DNA from: Lactiplantibacillus herbarum
GTDB taxonomy: Bacteria > Bacillota > Bacilli > Lactobacillales > Lactobacillaceae
Reading direction: 5' to 3'
Assembly: GCF_001039045.1 (NCBI RefSeq)
Contig: NZ_LFEE01000001.1
Coordinates: 229,399 to 279,595, forward strand
DNA length: 50,197 nucleotides
The notes under the pieces were generated by a model. That model was not told the DNA's origin. It saw only the letters and a list, made by a program, of their open reading frames with translations, and made no database searches. The translations under genes were made by a program, and so were the position numbers. Positions 24,819 through 33,741 of the stretch are shown here, piece by piece; the stretch's first letter is position 1, and each line of letters starts with the position of its first letter.

Positions 24819-26495
24819 ATGAGTACACATTGGTATGATCAACAAACGATTTATCAAATTTATCCTAAAAGCTTTAATGACAGCAACAATGATGGTGTTG
24901 GCGATATTGCCGGTATCACGGCGAAGGTGCCGTACCTTAAACAGTTAGGGATTACTACGATTTGGTTGAATCCAATTTATCAGTCGCCACAAGTGGATAA
25001 TGGCTACGATGTTTCGGACTACTATCAAGTTGACCCTAGCTTAGGGACGATGGCGGAAGTTGAAACGCTGATTAAAACGGTGCATGACAATGGGATGTAC
25101 ATTATTTTTGATTTCGTGTTGAATCATACGTCTGATCAACATCCCTGGTTCAAACAGGCGGTGGCTGATCCACATAGTAAATATCGTGACTACTACTTAT
25201 GGCAAGATCCAGCCGCAGACGGTGGTCGTCCTAATAATTGGGGTTCCTTCTTCGGTGGCAGTGTGTGGGACAAAGATCCAGCTGGCGGCTCGCAATATTA
25301 CTTCCATCTATTCGACAAACGTATGCCTGATCTCAACTGGACTAATCCGGCTGTGCAACAAGCAATGCGCGACGTAGCGGAATTCTGGGTGGAAAAAGGG
25401 ATTGATGGTCTTCGACTAGACGCCTTTATTCACTTAGCTAAAGCGGACTTTCGCCAGACTTATCCAAGCGAGACCGGCGATCAAACGCCAATTATCAGTG
25501 ACATGTTCTATGCCCATTTGCCAAAAGTTCATCAGTATTTACATGACTTTGTGGCGGCAATTAAGGCTAAACATCCAGAAACTTACGTGGTGGGTGAAGC
25601 GTCTTCTGCCGATCCACACTTAATGGTTGATTACACGAAGCCGGGTACTGACGAATGCAATCAAGTCATCACGTTTAAGACCTTTGCGGATGACAATACG
25701 CACGATGATCACAGCTTTTCTGATATGTTCCAGCCACGCCCAATGGATGTAACGACCTACAAGCAGCATACGGTTGGTATTCAAGCAGCCTTAGCCGACA
25801 CGAGTTTACCTACACTCTATTGGAATAATCATGATATGGCCCGGGTCGCAACCCGTTACGGTGATGCGGCTTATCCTAAAGAGAGTGCAAAATCGTTAGC
25901 CACGTTATTGTATCTGCAACGTGGTGTGCCGATTATCTACTACGGTGAAGAATTAGGACTGACGAATATTCGCTACCATGACGTTGCGGACTTTGAGGAT
26001 CAGACGGTACCTGAATTTGTTGCTAGTGCTGAAGCTGCGGGTAAAACCGAGTCAGAAACAATGGCGATGCTCAATGCAACGCACAAGATGGCGGGCCGCG
26101 GTCCTATGCAGTGGGATGATACAGCCTATCACGGTTTTTCAGAGCATCAGCCTTGGAAACACGGTGATACTGATGCGATGAATGCACAGGCAGAAGTTGC
26201 GGACCCAACCAGTGTCTACAACTATTACCGGCAGTTGTTAACATTGAAACGCCAACCACTATTTGCCAACGGTCAGTTTGTGATGTTGGGAAGCGATAAA
26301 GCCCTTTTCACGTACCTCATTGATGATGATTGTGATCAAGCGGCAGTGGTTTGTAATCTGACTGAACAAACGCAAACTTACACGTTACCGTTTGCAGGTG
26401 ACGACGTCTTACTGGTCCAAGGCGGTGCAACGTTCCAGGAACGGCAGGTCACGCTACCGGCATGGAGTAACATTGTGATTTCACCAGCAAAGTAA
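24819..26495 (+). CDS. malL: GH13 alpha-glucosidase (probable maltose/maltodextrin type)
   Basis: A 558-aa cytoplasmic enzyme. GH13 regions: DFVLNHTS (region I), DGLRLDAF with the nucleophile Asp (region II), VVGEAS with the acid Glu (region III) and NNHD (region IV). Length and QIYPKSFNDSNNDGVGDI fit the oligo-1,6-glucosidase subfamily (GH13_31). In that subfamily Val after RxD favours alpha-1,6 bonds and Ala/Thr favours alpha-1,4; Ala here points to alpha-1,4 cleavage. Start: ATG at 24819 with AAGAGGAG 9 nt upstream; a longer frame to 24714 overlaps the previous gene. Ends before a strong terminator. Confidence 0.9.
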   Translation: MSTHWYDQQTIYQIYPKSFNDSNNDGVGDIAGITAKVPYLKQLGITTIWLNPIYQSPQVDNGYDVSDYYQVDPSLGTMAEVETLIKTVHDNGMYIIFDFVLNHTSDQHPWFKQAVADPHSKYRDYYLWQDPAADGGRPNNWGSFFGGSVWDKDPAGGSQYYFHLFDKRMPDLNWTNPAVQQAMRDVAEFWVEKGIDGLRLDAFIHLAKADFRQTYPSETGDQTPIISDMFYAHLPKVHQYLHDFVAAIKAKHPETYVVGEASSADPHLMVDYTKPGTDECNQVITFKTFADDNTHDDHSFSDMFQPRPMDVTTYKQHTVGIQAALADTSLPTLYWNNHDMARVATRYGDAAYPKESAKSLATLLYLQRGVPIIYYGEELGLTNIRYHDVADFEDQTVPEFVASAEAAGKTESETMAMLNATHKMAGRGPMQWDDTAYHGFSEHQPWKHGDTDAMNAQAEVADPTSVYNYYRQLLTLKRQPLFANGQFVMLGSDKALFTYLIDDDCDQAAVVCNLTEQTQTYTLPFAGDDVLLVQGGATFQERQVTLPAWSNIVISPAK

Positions 26496-26529
26496 TGTAT
26501 TTTTAATATTTTGTATCAATTGGTATGTA

Positions 26530-26569
26530 ATCGATAACCGCTTAGTAACAAGCATGGTTATCGATTTTT
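26530..26569 (+). terminator. Terminator after the GH13 alpha-glucosidase
   Basis: ATCGATAACC/GGTTATCGAT perfect 10-bp stem then TTTTT. Confidence 0.9.
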
Positions 26570-26648
26570 GTGTTTATTGGTATAAATACCGTTATAGTAA
26601 CGAATTCACGTATCGTTGAGTACCTGAATTTGTTTTTGGTAAAATTCT

Positions 26649-26712
26649 GTTAACGTTAACATTACGAAAACGCTTGCGAAAGCGGTTGCATAGTCGCATA
26701 ATAAATTATGGT
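26649..26712 (+). promoter_or_regulatory. malE promoter with tandem MalR/CcpA-type operators
   Basis: Two abutting 12-mers, GAAAACGCTTGC (26666-26677) and GAAAGCGGTTGC (26678-26689), end in a -35-like TTGCAT (26686-26691); a -10-like TATGGT is at 26707-26712 with a short 15-bp spacer. A GTTAACGTTAAC palindrome lies at 26649-26660. The 12-mers fit the GnAAnCGnTTGC form bound by MalR and related to cre. Confidence 0.75.
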
Positions 26713-26747
26713 AAATGAATGAAGATACTTCGCAAGGAGGAAGCACT

Positions 26748-27998
26748 ATGAGTACTTGGAAAAAGTTGGGGATGGGTGTTTTAGCCACAGGTTTGGCACT
26801 CACACTCGTAGGTTGTGGTAATAGTAAATCGTCATCATCCAGTAAGATGGGGAAGACGTTAACGGTTTCAGCTGATCCTTCATATAAGTCATATATGAAG
26901 TCAGTGATTCCAAAGTTTGAAAAGAAGTACAACGTCAAGGTTAAGGTTTCATACAAGGCAATGCTTGATGAAGACGATGCTTTGAAGTTGGATGGTCCTT
27001 CTGGTAAGGGTCCCGATGTATTGATGGCACCATACGACCGTGTTGGTCAAATGGCATCACAGGGACAATTATCAACGGTCAAATTGGCTAGCGGTCGTTA
27101 CAATGCTACGGGGAAGAAATCTGTTACTTATAAGAACAAGGTTTACGCAGCGCCCGTTACGATCGAATCAGACGTTTTGTACTATAACAAGAAGTTGATC
27201 AGTACCGCACCTAAGAACTTCAAGGAACTTGAAAAATTAGCTTCCGACAAGAAGTATGCTTACGCTAATGACAAGACAAAGTCCGTTGCTTTCTTAACAC
27301 AATGGACGAACTTCTATAACGCTTTCGGGGTTATCAAAGGTTACGGTGGTTATGTCTTTGCTGACAGCAATACTAACGCCAAGAAGATGGGCTTGAATAA
27401 CGCAGGTGCCGTTGAAGGTTTAACTTACATGACCAAATGGTTCACGAAGTACTGGCCAACAGGTATGCAAAATGTGACCTCAAACGAAAACTTTGTAACG
27501 GATCAATTCACAACTGGCAAGACTGCCGCTGTTATCGATGGTCCTTGGATGGCTGCAACTTATAAGAAATCTAAGATTGATTACGGTGTTGCTGTCTTAC
27601 CTACTTTGAATAATGGTAAGGATTATCAAGCATTTGCCGGTGGTAAAGCTTGGGCTATCTCAAACTACTCGAAGCACAAGACAGCTGCACAAGCTTGGTT
27701 AGATTTCATTTCTAACGAAGCTAACCAGAAGTCATTGTACAAGTCAGCTAGTGAAATTCCAGCTAACACGGCCGCACGTAAGTACGCTGTAAGTACTGGC
27801 GATGACATGGCAACTGCTGTTTCAAAGCAATACGACAAGGATGTTCCTTTGATCAACTTGCCACAGATGTCCGAAGTTTGGACTCCAGCACAAACCATGG
27901 TTACCAACGCTGCTAGTGGTAAGATGACACCAAAACAAGCTGCTAACAAAGCACAAAAATCTATTTTAACTAATATTTCACAAAAGTATGACAAGTAA
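26748..27998 (+). CDS. malE: Maltose/maltodextrin-binding lipoprotein
   Basis: A 416-aa solute-binding lipoprotein: signal peptide MSTWKKLGMGVLATGLALTL with lipobox LVGC, then an SBP domain of the MalE type (GKTLTVSADPSYKSYM, KYNVKVKVSYK, GKAWAISNYSKHK). Held at the outer face of the membrane, it delivers maltodextrins to MalFG. Start: ATG at 26748 with AAGGAGGAAG 7 nt upstream; an upstream ATG at 26715 has no ribosome site. First gene of the transport operon. A hairpin between malE and malF (28019-28053) probably leaves malE transcript in excess. Confidence 0.93.
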   Translation: MSTWKKLGMGVLATGLALTLVGCGNSKSSSSSKMGKTLTVSADPSYKSYMKSVIPKFEKKYNVKVKVSYKAMLDEDDALKLDGPSGKGPDVLMAPYDRVGQMASQGQLSTVKLASGRYNATGKKSVTYKNKVYAAPVTIESDVLYYNKKLISTAPKNFKELEKLASDKKYAYANDKTKSVAFLTQWTNFYNAFGVIKGYGGYVFADSNTNAKKMGLNNAGAVEGLTYMTKWFTKYWPTGMQNVTSNENFVTDQFTTGKTAAVIDGPWMAATYKKSKIDYGVAVLPTLNNGKDYQAFAGGKAWAISNYSKHKTAAQAWLDFISNEANQKSLYKSASEIPANTAARKYAVSTGDDMATAVSKQYDKDVPLINLPQMSEVWTPAQTMVTNAASGKMTPKQAANKAQKSILTNISQKYDK

Positions 27999-28018
27999 TT
28001 GAAATCGTAATTTAAGGG

Positions 28019-28053
28019 GGCTGAAACAAAATTCGTTTTGTCTCAGCCTTTTT
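28019..28053 (+). terminator. Hairpin/partial terminator between malE and malF
   Basis: GGCTGA.ACAAAA/TTTTGT.TCAGCC around a TTCG tetraloop, followed by TTTTT. Its position within the operon suggests partial termination or mRNA stabilisation giving more binding protein than permease. Confidence 0.85.
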
Positions 28054-28107
28054 AAAAAGAAAAATGTTCTAAATTTAGGACTTATTTAGGAAAGGGGTAC
28101 GGGCGAC

Positions 28108-29397
28108 ATGCAAAAAAAAGATGCTAAGAAAGCGCAACGCCTGTCAATTATTCCCGGGTTAGGTCAATTATATAATGGCCAAACTATCAAGGGTGTCCTC
28201 TTCATCATTATTCTATTAGCTTTCGTTGCTGAATTTATCTTTGGCGGGATTAGCGCGTTCGCTAATTTAGTCACGTTAGGTTCAGTCTCGATGGAAGATA
28301 ATTCCTTATTCATGATGATTTACGGGACGTTACAGATCTTATTGACCATTATCTTTATCGTGTTCTACGTTGCGAACTTATACGATGCCAAACGTGTTGC
28401 AAACTTGATTAATAACGATAAAAAGGTTTCACACACATTTAAAGAATTAGGTGCAAGTATGGTCGATGGTGGATTTGCCTACTTACTGACCACACCAGCT
28501 TACTTCTTGATGATTTTTACCATCGTATTCCCAGTGTTAGTGACATTACTGATGGCCTTTACGAACTATGATTTCGCACATATCCCACCAGCAATGTTAT
28601 TAGATTGGGTTGGCTTCAAGAACTTCACGTCAATGTTCTTCTTGAGCAGTTACCGGGCTACTTTCAATGCTGTCTTTGGTTGGACGGTCATTTGGACCGT
28701 TTGTGCAACCACGTTACAGATTATTATTGGGATTGCCACGGCCGTTATTGCCAACCAGAACTTTATTAAGGGTAAACGCTTCTTTGGGGTTATCTTCCTA
28801 CTCCCTTGGGCGATTCCAGCGTTCGTTTCGATTATGAGTTTCTCAAATATTTTTAACGATTCAGCTGGTGCAATCAACGTGCAAGTCATTGGCTTATGGA
28901 ACACATTAGTGCCATTTGCCCACATTGCACCAATTCATTGGATGACCGATACTTTTTGGACTAAATTTGCCATTATTATGATTCAAGGATGGCTTGGATT
29001 CCCATACATCTACGTTATGATTACCGGGATCTTGCAAGCTATTCCAGATGATTTATACGAAGCAGCTACGTTGGATGGGGCTACGGTGATGCAGAAGTTT
29101 AATAAGATTACATTACCTACCATCTTCGCAATTGCCGCACCTATCTTCGTTACTCAGTACACGTTTAATTTCAATAACTTCTCGATGATCTACCTGTTCA
29201 ACCAAGGTGGTCCCGGTGATGTCGGCGCAAATGCCGGTGGGACGGATATCCTGATCTCGTGGATTTACAAGTTAACGACTGGGACATCGCCACAGTATTC
29301 ATTGGCTGCGGCCGTAACCTTGATTATTTCCGTCTTAGTCATTGGTATTTCGCTGATCGTCTTCAAGAAGACCCACGCATTTGAAATGGGGGACTAG
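28108..29397 (+). CDS. malF: Maltodextrin ABC transporter permease MalF
   Basis: A 429-aa permease. The N-terminus contains [17 protein letters not shown], a feature of streptococcal/lactobacillar MalC/MalF, followed by eight predicted membrane segments. The coupling motif [20 protein letters not shown] (EAA loop) is at about 315-335 and contacts the MsmK ATPase. Preceded by AAAGGGG. Overlap-free, 4 nt before malG. Confidence 0.93.
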   Translation: MQKKDAKKAQRLSIIPGLGQLYNGQTIKGVLFIIILLAFVAEFIFGGISAFANLVTLGSVSMEDNSLFMMIYGTLQILLTIIFIVFYVANLYDAKRVANLINNDKKVSHTFKELGASMVDGGFAYLLTTPAYFLMIFTIVFPVLVTLLMAFTNYDFAHIPPAMLLDWVGFKNFTSMFFLSSYRATFNAVFGWTVIWTVCATTLQIIIGIATAVIANQNFIKGKRFFGVIFLLPWAIPAFVSIMSFSNIFNDSAGAINVQVIGLWNTLVPFAHIAPIHWMTDTFWTKFAIIMIQGWLGFPYIYVMITGILQAIPDDLYEAATLDGATVMQKFNKITLPTIFAIAAPIFVTQYTFNFNNFSMIYLFNQGGPGDVGANAGGTDILISWIYKLTTGTSPQYSLAAAVTLIISVLVIGISLIVFKKTHAFEMGD

Positions 29398-29401
29398 TGT
29401 T

Positions 29402-30286
29402 ATGGAAAATGCACAAGCAGTGGCACCTAAAAGTGCCAACTCAAAACAAAATAGCGCGCGTCGGCACCGTTTCTGGAAACAATTCTTCACCTACCTTTAC
29501 ATGGTTATTCTGGCGATCATTGTCATGTATCCCGTTTTAATCACGTTTATTACGGCGTTTAAGGATGCTAACGTGCAAGCCTTCGTTCTTGATTTTGGTG
29601 GTAAATGGACGTTGGTTAACTTCAAAAACTTATTTACACAGACTTTATATGGTAGCTGGTACTTGAATACGATGATCATCTCAGTTTCATGTATGGTCAT
29701 TCAAGTTATCGTTGTCACATTAGCCGGTTATGTCTATAGTCGTTACCGCTTTGCCGGTAAAAAATTCAGTTTGATGTTCTTTATTATCATTCAAATGGTA
29801 CCAACGATGGCTGCTTTAACAGCTTACTACGTCTTAGCAAATATGCTGAACGCGTTGGATCATTACTGGTTCTTAACAGCCATTTACATTGGTGGTGGGA
29901 TTCCACAAAATACGTGGTTGATGAAGGGGTACTTCGACAACGTTCCGTATGACTTGGATGAATCCGCTAAGTTGGATGGTGCCGGTAACTTCAAGATTTT
30001 CTGGTCGATCGTCTTACCATTGGTTAAGCCAATGATTGCGGTTCAAGCATTATGGGCCTTCATGTCACCAGTTCAAGATTACCTGATGGCGAAGTTCTTG
30101 TTAACGTCTGAATCACATTACACGGTTGCCGTTGGGCTACAAACATTCATTAATAACGCGCAAAATCAACAAGTTGTGCTCTTCTCAGCTGGTGCGATCT
30201 TAGTTGCGTTTCCAATTGCCGCCTTGTTCTTCTACCTACAACGGTTCTTCGTTTCCGGATTACTCGCTGGTGGGAGCAAGGGTTAA
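29402..30286 (+). CDS. malG: Maltodextrin ABC transporter permease MalG
   Basis: A 294-aa permease with six membrane segments. The EAA-type loop [20 protein letters not shown] is at about 183-202. The C-terminus [12 protein letters not shown] is typical of MalG. Start: ATG at 29402 (MENAQAV), 4 nt after the malF stop with GGGGGAC upstream. Forms the membrane channel with MalF. Confidence 0.93.
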   Translation: MENAQAVAPKSANSKQNSARRHRFWKQFFTYLYMVILAIIVMYPVLITFITAFKDANVQAFVLDFGGKWTLVNFKNLFTQTLYGSWYLNTMIISVSCMVIQVIVVTLAGYVYSRYRFAGKKFSLMFFIIIQMVPTMAALTAYYVLANMLNALDHYWFLTAIYIGGGIPQNTWLMKGYFDNVPYDLDESAKLDGAGNFKIFWSIVLPLVKPMIAVQALWAFMSPVQDYLMAKFLLTSESHYTVAVGLQTFINNAQNQQVVLFSAGAILVAFPIAALFFYLQRFFVSGLLAGGSKG

Positions 30287-30313
30287 AACAAATTTTAGTA
30301 GGGGTGAAATTAG

Positions 30314-31144
30314 ATGCAGAGTACCACGAAAAAAACAACCGCTTTTCCGGTCCGGTTTTTCGGCAGCCTCTTCTCACCTCGAAGAATGTTTGCTAACCGC
30401 GACCAGTTCAACTGGTTACAAATCATTGTCCTGTTTATCTTCTTAACGGCGGTCATGATGATGCCAATTCCGTTTTACTATAATCACCAGACGAACTTCA
30501 ACTTATCACCATTCTTACCACAAGTGGATAAGATGATGGCTAGTGATCAGATGCAAACGGCGTTGAAAGACACTAATTATCAGAACCAGCAGTTTAAAGA
30601 TGTTAAACATCAAGTAATCATCAAAACTAAAACGAATGTCGCTGGCTTTGATTTAACTAAACAAGATATTGCGGGGCATCAGAACGTCATCAATATGCAC
30701 GCAAAGACGTTTCAAGTTAAATCAGTTGGTAGCGAATTCAAAGCGAAATATGTACCGGGACACAATCTCAAGACTAACGCACACGCTTTTCTAGTGAATT
30801 CTTGGTATCAAAGTAACAAGGTCATGATTGGGTTATTCATGTTAACAGCTCTTGGCATGATTGTTATTGGGGTCAATCTAATCCTAGTTAATGGTGCGGC
30901 GTTCTTCTTATTCCTGTCACGGCACAACAAAATCACGCACATCCGTAGCTTCCGTGAAGCCGTCAGTTTGACGCTAATGATGATGGGAATTGGTAGTATC
31001 CTAGCCATGATCGTTGGTTTAGTTAACTTTGACGTCACGATTGAACTAACGGTGCAATCACTGAGCCTAGCCTTTGTCGTGTTGTGGGTGTTCCTTAAAA
31101 CGAAATTTAAAGATCCAGAAATCGATCAGACCATGCTGCTGTAA
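30314..31144 (+). CDS. DUF1189 membrane protein (maltodextrin utilisation, MalA-like)
   Basis: A 276-aa protein with five or so hydrophobic segments: one near the N-terminus (about 40-60), a long extracytoplasmic stretch, then four toward the C-terminus. It matches DUF1189, often annotated as a maltodextrin-utilisation protein and found right after malFG. Ribosome site AGGGGTGAAA. Its role in transport or sugar sensing is not settled. It is co-transcribed with malEFG and the next GH13 gene. Confidence 0.82.
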   Translation: MQSTTKKTTAFPVRFFGSLFSPRRMFANRDQFNWLQIIVLFIFLTAVMMMPIPFYYNHQTNFNLSPFLPQVDKMMASDQMQTALKDTNYQNQQFKDVKHQVIIKTKTNVAGFDLTKQDIAGHQNVINMHAKTFQVKSVGSEFKAKYVPGHNLKTNAHAFLVNSWYQSNKVMIGLFMLTALGMIVIGVNLILVNGAAFFLFLSRHNKITHIRSFREAVSLTLMMMGIGSILAMIVGLVNFDVTIELTVQSLSLAFVVLWVFLKTKFKDPEIDQTMLL

Positions 31145-31186
31145 TGGCTGATGGAGACTATCAAGCATAAGAAATGAGGCAGATTA

Positions 31187-32509
31187 ATGGCACGCGATAC
31201 GCAAACGCAATTACGTAACGACATGATTTATTCGGTATTTGTCCGTAACTATTCAAAGTCAGGTAAGTTTGAGGCGGTCACCGCTGATTTACAACGAATC
31301 AAAGACTTAGGAACTGACATCTTATGGTTATTACCAATCTACCCAATCGGTGAAGCTAATCGTAAGGGGACGTTGGGTTCACCTTACGCCATTCAGGACT
31401 ATCGGGGGATTAACCCAGAACACGGGACAATCGATGATTTTAAAGCATTAACTGATAAGGCCCATGAATTGGGTATGAAAGTGATGTTGGATATTGTTTA
31501 TAACCATACGTCACCAGATTCAGTTCTTGCGACCGAACATCCAGACTGGTTCTACCACGATGAAGATGGCAATTTAACCAATAAAGTCGGCGACTGGAGC
31601 GATGTCAAAGACTTAGACTACGGTCATCACGAGTTATGGCAATACCAAATTGACACGCTGCTGTATTGGAGCCAGTTCGTTGATGGCTTCCGTTGCGATG
31701 TCGCACCATTAGTACCGCTTGATTTTTGGTTGGAAGCACGTAAACAAGTTAATGCCAAGCATCCAGGGACGCTATGGTTAGCTGAATCGGCCGGTAGTGG
31801 CTTTATTCAAGAATTGCGTTCACAAGGTTATACTGGCTTGTCAGATAGCGAATTATATCAAGCATTCGATATGACTTATGACTATGATGTCTTTGGCGAT
31901 TTCAAAGATTACTGGCAAGGTCGTAGTACGGTTGATCGTTACGTTGACTTATTACAACGTCAGGACGCAACTTTCCCTAGCAATTACGTCAAGATGCGTT
32001 TCTTAGAGAACCACGATAATGCCCGTATGATGAGCTTATTGCACAGTGAAGCTGAAGTAGTTAACAACTTGACTTGGATCTTTATGCAACGTGGGATTCC
32101 GTTAGTCTATAACGGGCAAGAATTCTTGGCAGAGCACCAACCATCACTCTTCGATACTGACGTGATGGTCGATGATCGGCATGGGGATGTCACTGGGTTG
32201 ATTCAAAAGTTAGTTAGCATCAAGAAGTTGCCAATTATGCAAGCTGCGGACTATCAATTAGCTGTTGTTGAAGAGGGCATTATTAAAGTGACGTACCGGG
32301 CAGCCGGTGAAGCTTTAACTGCCTGGTTACCGCTGAAGGGTCAAGTCACGACGGTTGCAACTAAGTTGAAAGCTGACACTTATACGAACCTCTTAACGGA
32401 TGCAACGGTTGAAGTTAGTGACGGTAAAATTGCGGTTAACGGCCAACCAATTTTAATTAAATATGCGACAAATACAACAATGACTAAAGTTGCTGATCAA
32501 TCAAATTAG
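31187..32509 (+). CDS. Cytoplasmic GH13 alpha-amylase/neopullulanase-like enzyme
   Basis: A 440-aa GH13 enzyme without a signal peptide. Catalytic blocks: LDIVYNHTS (region I), DGFRCDVAP with nucleophile Asp (region II), LAESAG with acid Glu (region III) and FLENHD (region IV). It is shorter than typical neopullulanases and lacks their N-terminal domain. It probably cleaves or debranches imported maltodextrins to maltose for the downstream phosphorylase. Exact bond specificity is not clear. Confidence 0.87.
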   Translation: MARDTQTQLRNDMIYSVFVRNYSKSGKFEAVTADLQRIKDLGTDILWLLPIYPIGEANRKGTLGSPYAIQDYRGINPEHGTIDDFKALTDKAHELGMKVMLDIVYNHTSPDSVLATEHPDWFYHDEDGNLTNKVGDWSDVKDLDYGHHELWQYQIDTLLYWSQFVDGFRCDVAPLVPLDFWLEARKQVNAKHPGTLWLAESAGSGFIQELRSQGYTGLSDSELYQAFDMTYDYDVFGDFKDYWQGRSTVDRYVDLLQRQDATFPSNYVKMRFLENHDNARMMSLLHSEAEVVNNLTWIFMQRGIPLVYNGQEFLAEHQPSLFDTDVMVDDRHGDVTGLIQKLVSIKKLPIMQAADYQLAVVEEGIIKVTYRAAGEALTAWLPLKGQVTTVATKLKADTYTNLLTDATVEVSDGKIAVNGQPILIKYATNTTMTKVADQSN

Positions 32510-32543
32510 AGTTGATCGTCAGCTTTAATTAATCGAATTAAAA

Positions 32544-32567
32544 GCAACCGTTTGCGGAAGGTTGCAC
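32544..32567 (+). promoter_or_regulatory. MalR/CcpA-type operator upstream of msmK
   Basis: GCAACCGTTTGC (32544-32555) followed by GGAAGGTTGC (32556-32565), the same 12-mer plus partial repeat seen at malE. A TTGCAC at 32562-32567 may be a -35, which would give msmK-mapA its own regulated promoter. Confidence 0.72.
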
Positions 32568-32610
32568 GTAAAAGAAGTAGTTTAGCGAGAAAACAAGGGA
32601 GTGGATTTCA

Positions 32611-33717
32611 ATGGTTGAAATGAATCTTGATCACATTTATAAGAAATATGAAGGTAACGACAAGTACTCCGTTACCGATATGAACCTCGACATCAAAGAC
32701 GGTGAATTCATCTTCTTCATCGGACCATCAGGTTGTGGGAAGTCAACAACGTTACGGATGATTGCCGGTTTGGAAGACATCAGTGAAGGTAACTTCAAGA
32801 TGAACGGCCAAATCATGAATGATGTTGAACCTAAGAACCGTGATATTGCGATGGTTTTCCAAACTTATGCGCTGTATCCTAACATGTCTGTTTTCGATAA
32901 CATGGCTTTTGGTTTGAAGATTCGGAAGACTTACAGTAATGCTGAAATTAAGAAACGGGTCGACAACGCTGCTGATCAATTGGGGCTAGCTGATTTCTTA
33001 CAACGCAAACCAGCCAACTTATCTGGTGGTCAACGGCAACGGGTTGCCTTGGGCCGTGCGATTGTCCGGGATGCTGGGACGTTCCTATTGGATGAACCAC
33101 TATCTAACTTGGATGCTAAATTGCGGGTTGATATGCGGACGACGATTGCTCAGATGCACCAACGTTTGAAGACTAACATGATCTACGTTACTCATGATCA
33201 GATCGAAGCCATGACTATGGCTGACCGGATTGTCATCATGAATGATGGTAAGATCATGCAAGTCGGGACACCACATGAATTGTATAACGAACCAATTAAC
33301 CAATTCGTTGCTGGTTTCATGGGATCACCTTCAATGAACTTCTTCAACGCAACCTTACACGATGGACGTGTGACTGATGGCGAAGGTCTTGATGTCGCTG
33401 TTCCTGAAGGTCAATTGAAGGTTCTGAAGGCTCAAGGTTACGATCAGAAGAGCATGATCGTTGGGATTCGCCCTGAAGATATTCATGCTGAACGGATTGC
33501 ATTGGAAGCAATGCCAGATTCAATCGTGAAAACGAAGGTAGTCGTTTCTGAATTTTTAGGTGCTGAAAGTATGCTTTACTGCAAAGCTGGTAAATCACAG
33601 TTTACAGCCCAAGTGGATGCACGTGATTACCATAATCCAGGTGAAAATGTGGAAGTGGCCTTTGAAATGACTAAAGCGCACTTCTTCGATCCAGAAACTA
33701 AGGACGTCATTCGGTAA
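32611..33717 (+). CDS. msmK: Sugar ABC transporter ATPase MsmK/MalK
   Basis: A 368-aa ATPase with Walker A GPSGCGKST, signature LSGGQRQRVALGRA, Walker B FLLDEPLSNLDAK and a C-terminal regulatory OB-type domain (about 240-368) as in MalK/MsmK. It energises MalFG. Because the ATPase is encoded apart from malEFG with its own operator, it could serve several sugar transporters, as MsmK does in streptococci. Ribosome site AAGGGAG. Next gene 24 nt downstream. Confidence 0.95.
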   Translation: MVEMNLDHIYKKYEGNDKYSVTDMNLDIKDGEFIFFIGPSGCGKSTTLRMIAGLEDISEGNFKMNGQIMNDVEPKNRDIAMVFQTYALYPNMSVFDNMAFGLKIRKTYSNAEIKKRVDNAADQLGLADFLQRKPANLSGGQRQRVALGRAIVRDAGTFLLDEPLSNLDAKLRVDMRTTIAQMHQRLKTNMIYVTHDQIEAMTMADRIVIMNDGKIMQVGTPHELYNEPINQFVAGFMGSPSMNFFNATLHDGRVTDGEGLDVAVPEGQLKVLKAQGYDQKSMIVGIRPEDIHAERIALEAMPDSIVKTKVVVSEFLGAESMLYCKAGKSQFTAQVDARDYHNPGENVEVAFEMTKAHFFDPETKDVIR

Positions 33718-33741
33718 GTCGGACTACGGAGGAGCAGAACA

